64,000 nucleotides of DNA, taken from the NCBI RefSeq assembly GCF_003049645.1, contig NZ_PYWK01000001.1, positions 1 to 64,000 of the forward strand, read 5' to 3'. Numbering within the stretch: position 1 is the stretch's first letter; the number at the start of each line of letters is the position of its first letter. The stretch comes from Metasolibacillus fluoroglycofenilyticus (GTDB lineage Bacteria > Bacillota > Bacilli > Bacillales_A > Planococcaceae). Under the pieces are notes generated by a model. It searched no databases and was not told the DNA's origin. It saw only the letters and a list, made by a program, of their open reading frames with translations. This document shows positions 62,162 through 64,000 of this stretch, piece by piece. The position numbers were made by a program, and so were the translations under genes.

Positions 62162-62280
62162 CTAAAGCCAATGTTCATCACATTTTTAAAAGAGGCGTTC
62201 TCTGCTTATATGAATCAACATTTTGCGAAACATCATCGCTACTGTCCAAAATGCCGGCTATGCACGGCTTTTTGGACAGC
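62162..62280 (-). repeat. Family B intergenic element, copy B3 (reverse), inside the thi operon
   Basis: Minus strand: CTGTCCAAAAAGCCGTGCATA pairing with its downstream half CCGGCATTTTGGACAG, then AGTAGCGATGATGTTTCGCA, AAATGTTGATTCATATAAGC, AGAGAACGCCTCTTTTAAAA and ATGTGATGAACATTGGC. It is the longest and best-preserved copy, close to B1 and B2. The leading hairpin could act as a partial terminator between tenA and ylmB. Confidence 0.85.
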
Positions 62281-62430
62281 CTCCTGAAATCTATCAATTT
62301 ATTTTCATGAACCGCTTCTTTCTACTAGGATGTACTAGTTTGTAAGTAGTAATACACCCTCTCTAGTGGTCAGATTCTATTTAATTATTCTTTTCCTGTC
62401 CATTCGATTATTATTTACACCAAATCAATA
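62281..62430. other. Intergenic between tenA and repeat B3
   Basis: AT-rich. No separate riboswitch or promoter is evident for ylmB. Confidence 0.35.
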
Positions 62431-63117
62431 TTAAATTTTTGCTAATTCTTTTACTGGCCACATTGAAATGTTTTCAGCCATATCCCAGAACATATATTCA
62501 AAGTAACTTGTTTTCACGAATATTTCTTCTAGTTTATTCAGTTCATCTTCTGGCTTTCCTTGTGCAATCTCATTGATTAAATCGATGCAATCTTCAGCAA
62601 TTTTAGTAAACCCGTCAGAAGAATACATTTTAACCCAGTTTCCATAGAGTTCATGCTCTAAAGAATTTGGCCATTCAGCTAATTTTTTACCAATCCAATT
62701 GTAACTCCATGCACATGCTAATACTGCTGCAATCGTATTCTCTACTCCGCCTAACTGTGCTTGGCTAAGCATATAGCTTGTATACGCTGTCATTGTAGCA
62801 GATGGCTCTGTATTTTCTAATTCTTCGTTGGAAATCCCAAATTTCGCTGCATACTCACGGTGTAAATCCATTTCAAAATTCATTGTTCCATGCAATAAAT
62901 TTGCAAAAATAGTCATTGTTTTTAAATCATTGGCTTTGGTACTCCCAATTGCGAAAACTCTAGAGTACTCTATTAAATACACATAGTCCTGCTTCATATA
63001 ATGTATGAATTTTTCCTTCTCAAGAGTTCCTTCCCCAATCCCCTTTACAAAAGGATGCTCTAAATAACTATTCCATACAGGCTGCACTTTTTTAAATAAA
63101 CGATCAGAAAATGTCAT
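62431..63117 (-). CDS. tenA: Aminopyrimidine aminohydrolase TenA (thiaminase II)
   Basis: 228 aa, all-helical TenA fold. Catalytic Cys in VLACAWSYNWIGKKLAEW (~133), substrate Asp/Tyr in the N-terminal helices (YMKQDYVYLIEYSR), and C-terminal TSYFEYMFWDMAE with the catalytic Glu. It hydrolyses aminopyrimidine to HMP for thiamine synthesis. GGAGAG precedes the ATG. First gene of the operon after the TPP riboswitch. Confidence 0.92.
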   Translation of the reverse strand: MTFSDRLFKKVQPVWNSYLEHPFVKGIGEGTLEKEKFIHYMKQDYVYLIEYSRVFAIGSTKANDLKTMTIFANLLHGTMNFEMDLHREYAAKFGISNEELENTEPSATMTAYTSYMLSQAQLGGVENTIAAVLACAWSYNWIGKKLAEWPNSLEHELYGNWVKMYSSDGFTKIAEDCIDLINEIAQGKPEDELNKLEEIFVKTSYFEYMFWDMAENISMWPVKELAKI

Positions 63118-63150
63118 TGAATTTACTCTCCTTTGTCATTACTAAAATAT

Positions 63151-63390
63151 AATTGAGTAGGGGGGAGCGATGAACTCCTTACCTCTCAAACTTACGTATG
63201 AATTCGTATACGGTGGTTCAGTTAAACAGAAAGAGCTTTGTTTTGTTTGGCAAGCTCACCTAATCATACCTAGCCTACTATGAGATTTGCCTTCCTCAAA
63301 TCGGTGTTTTATCTTCAAAGCTCTCTAGATTCAGCCCCTTTCCTTTTAGATAACTCTTATTTTTGCCATGGAAACTCGGAATTTGCACCT
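63151..63390 (-). mobile_element. Group II intron 3' remnant (degraded)
   Basis: On the minus strand: AAAGGAAAGGGGCTGAATCT, CTCTTTCTGTTTAACTGAAC, CACCGTATACG...CATACGTA and TTTGAGAGGTAAGGAG...CTCCCCCCTACTC. This follows the end of bacterial group II introns from after the maturase ORF through domains V and VI. The second strand of domain V (normally CGGTGGTG) is missing, and no maturase is present, so it cannot splice by itself. Confidence 0.6.
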
Positions 63391-63415
63391 GAGAGTACAT
63401 GTGTATACTAGGCAC

Positions 63416-63449
63416 AAAAAACCCATTCCTGTAGTATAAGGAATGGGTT
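63416..63449 (-). terminator. TPP riboswitch terminator
   Basis: Minus strand AACCCATTCC / GGAATGGGTT arms with a 10-base loop, followed by TTTTT, about 30 bases after the aptamer. Confidence 0.9.
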
Positions 63450-63477
63450 AATGTATATAACAAAATATATGCACATA

Positions 63478-63572
63478 TTTCACCATTACTTCCCTACGCT
63501 AGTACGACCTAGATCAGGTTCAAAGGGTCAAGACTTGTCTCTCTCAGCAAAATTATGCTCCCCTAGTAATTT
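63478..63572 (-). ncRNA. TPP riboswitch (THI element)
   Basis: Minus strand: GGGGAGCATAATTTTGCTGAGAG, GACCCTTTGAACCTGATCTAG and GTACTAGCGTAGGGAAGTAA, all conserved THI-box blocks. It precedes tenA-ylmB-thiZXY and, with the terminator at 63416-63449, should shut the operon off when TPP is plentiful. Confidence 0.95.
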
Positions 63573-63842
63573 GAATATTTGATTGTATCTAGCTAATCAT
63601 AGACATAATTGTTTGTCAAGTGGCCGCTTACAGTTACTTTCCTTTAAAACAAAATAAACAGCTCATTGTGATAGGGATTATTAATATAAAATAATCTCTA
63701 GATTAGTATTGAGAATATAATATTAATGCACCGTTCAACTAGCTTGTTATCTTTTGCTGCAACTTGTCAATATAGACATATAAAAAGTCGCTTAACACAC
63801 AAAAGTTTCTAAATTCACGTAAATGCTTGTACTCCAATATAT
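63573..63842. other. Intergenic between riboswitch and edge gene
   Basis: AT-rich region holding the promoter of the thi operon (not pinned down). No ORF seen. Confidence 0.4.
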
Positions 63843-63843
63843 C

Positions 63844-63859
63844 ACTAGTTAAACTAGTA
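63844..63859 (+). promoter_or_regulatory. Palindrome upstream of the edge gene
   Basis: ACTAGT-TAA-ACTAGT inverted repeat followed by an AT-rich -10-like TATAAAGTAT, about 30 bases before the start codon. Possible operator. Confidence 0.4.
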
Positions 63860-63888
63860 ATATAAAGTATAAAAGGATGGTGGCTTTA

Positions 63889-64000
63889 ATGACGAATGAA
63901 CAACCAATCGAACATGAGAATAACGAAACGATTAAAGCAGTAGAAACGCTTTTTGTCAATGAGTTTACGAATGGTGTATTAGATCCAAATAAGCCGATGC
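63889..64000 (+). CDS. Hypothetical protein, N-terminus only (runs off window)
   Basis: First 37 codons, beginning MTNEQPIEHENNETIKAVET, acidic and helical. AAAGGATGGTGG upstream supports the ATG at 63889. Too short to assign. Confidence 0.55.
   Translation, partial: MTNEQPIEHENNETIKAVETLFVNEFTNGVLDPNKPM

Overview
The window is about 64 kb of AT-rich chromosome from a low-GC Gram-positive rod. Gene content and style point to Bacillales, most likely Lysinibacillus or a close relative (family Caryophanaceae/Planococcaceae). The evidence is the Bacillus-type 23S/5S ends, strong AGGAGG ribosome sites, frequent TTG/GTG starts, a seven-gene Mrp antiporter, CsoR/CstR sensors, a YlmB/TenA/ThiXYZ thiamine-salvage set and L-box and TPP riboswitches. 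The genus is an inference. No prophage, intact insertion sequence, tRNA gene or CRISPR array was seen.

Layout. 0-1.4 kb: 3' end of a 23S gene, a 5S gene, then a relic of a second rRNA operon end, followed by two short tandem arrays with a 21-bp period. 1.4-13 kb: riboswitch-controlled lysine permease, a Sel1-repeat protein and a run of singletons (DMT transporter, GNAT, PfkB sugar kinase, dual-specificity-type phosphatase, CBS protein, DUF421 protein, MFS transporter, Usp-domain protein). 13.7-19.5 kb: mrpABCDEFG. 19.7-19.9 kb: a cluster of DnaA-box-like 9-mers. 20-24.3 kb: GntR/ABC operon, a metallophosphoesterase and a small membrane protein. 24.6-32 kb: a CstR-controlled persulfide/sulfane-sulfur cluster (CoA-disulfide reductase-rhodanese, CstR, DsrE2, four further rhodanese domains, two TusA domains, an MBL-fold enzyme and a TauE exporter). 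32-41.3 kb: truncated MarR, PCYCGC lipoprotein, NhaC, the csoR-copZ-copA copper operon, a TlpA/ResA-like thioredoxin and an alanyl-tRNA editing protein. 41.7-52 kb: DUF418 protein, a second CoA-disulfide reductase, then a complete-looking 5-deoxyribose (DHAP-shunt) locus with its own ABC importer, kinase, isomerase, DeoR repressor and aldolase. 52.4-57.8 kb: Bce-type ABC transporter, YxeA-like protein and a two-component system. 58-63.6 kb: thiamine-pyrimidine salvage operon behind a TPP riboswitch, with a degraded group II intron 3' end in its leader. The window ends inside a new gene.

Besides genes, the window is rich in small dispersed repeats. (i) A 35-bp GGTGCCAGGCAC-headed repeat forms the 3' end of four unrelated co-oriented genes and is read in all three frames. 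(ii) A structured intergenic element (family A) has about eight copies. (iii) A second intergenic family (family B) usually starts with a GTCCAAAA/TTTTGGAC hairpin. (iv) There are the two 21-bp arrays. These, the DnaA-box cluster and the four-site CstR regulon are the main points for follow-up.
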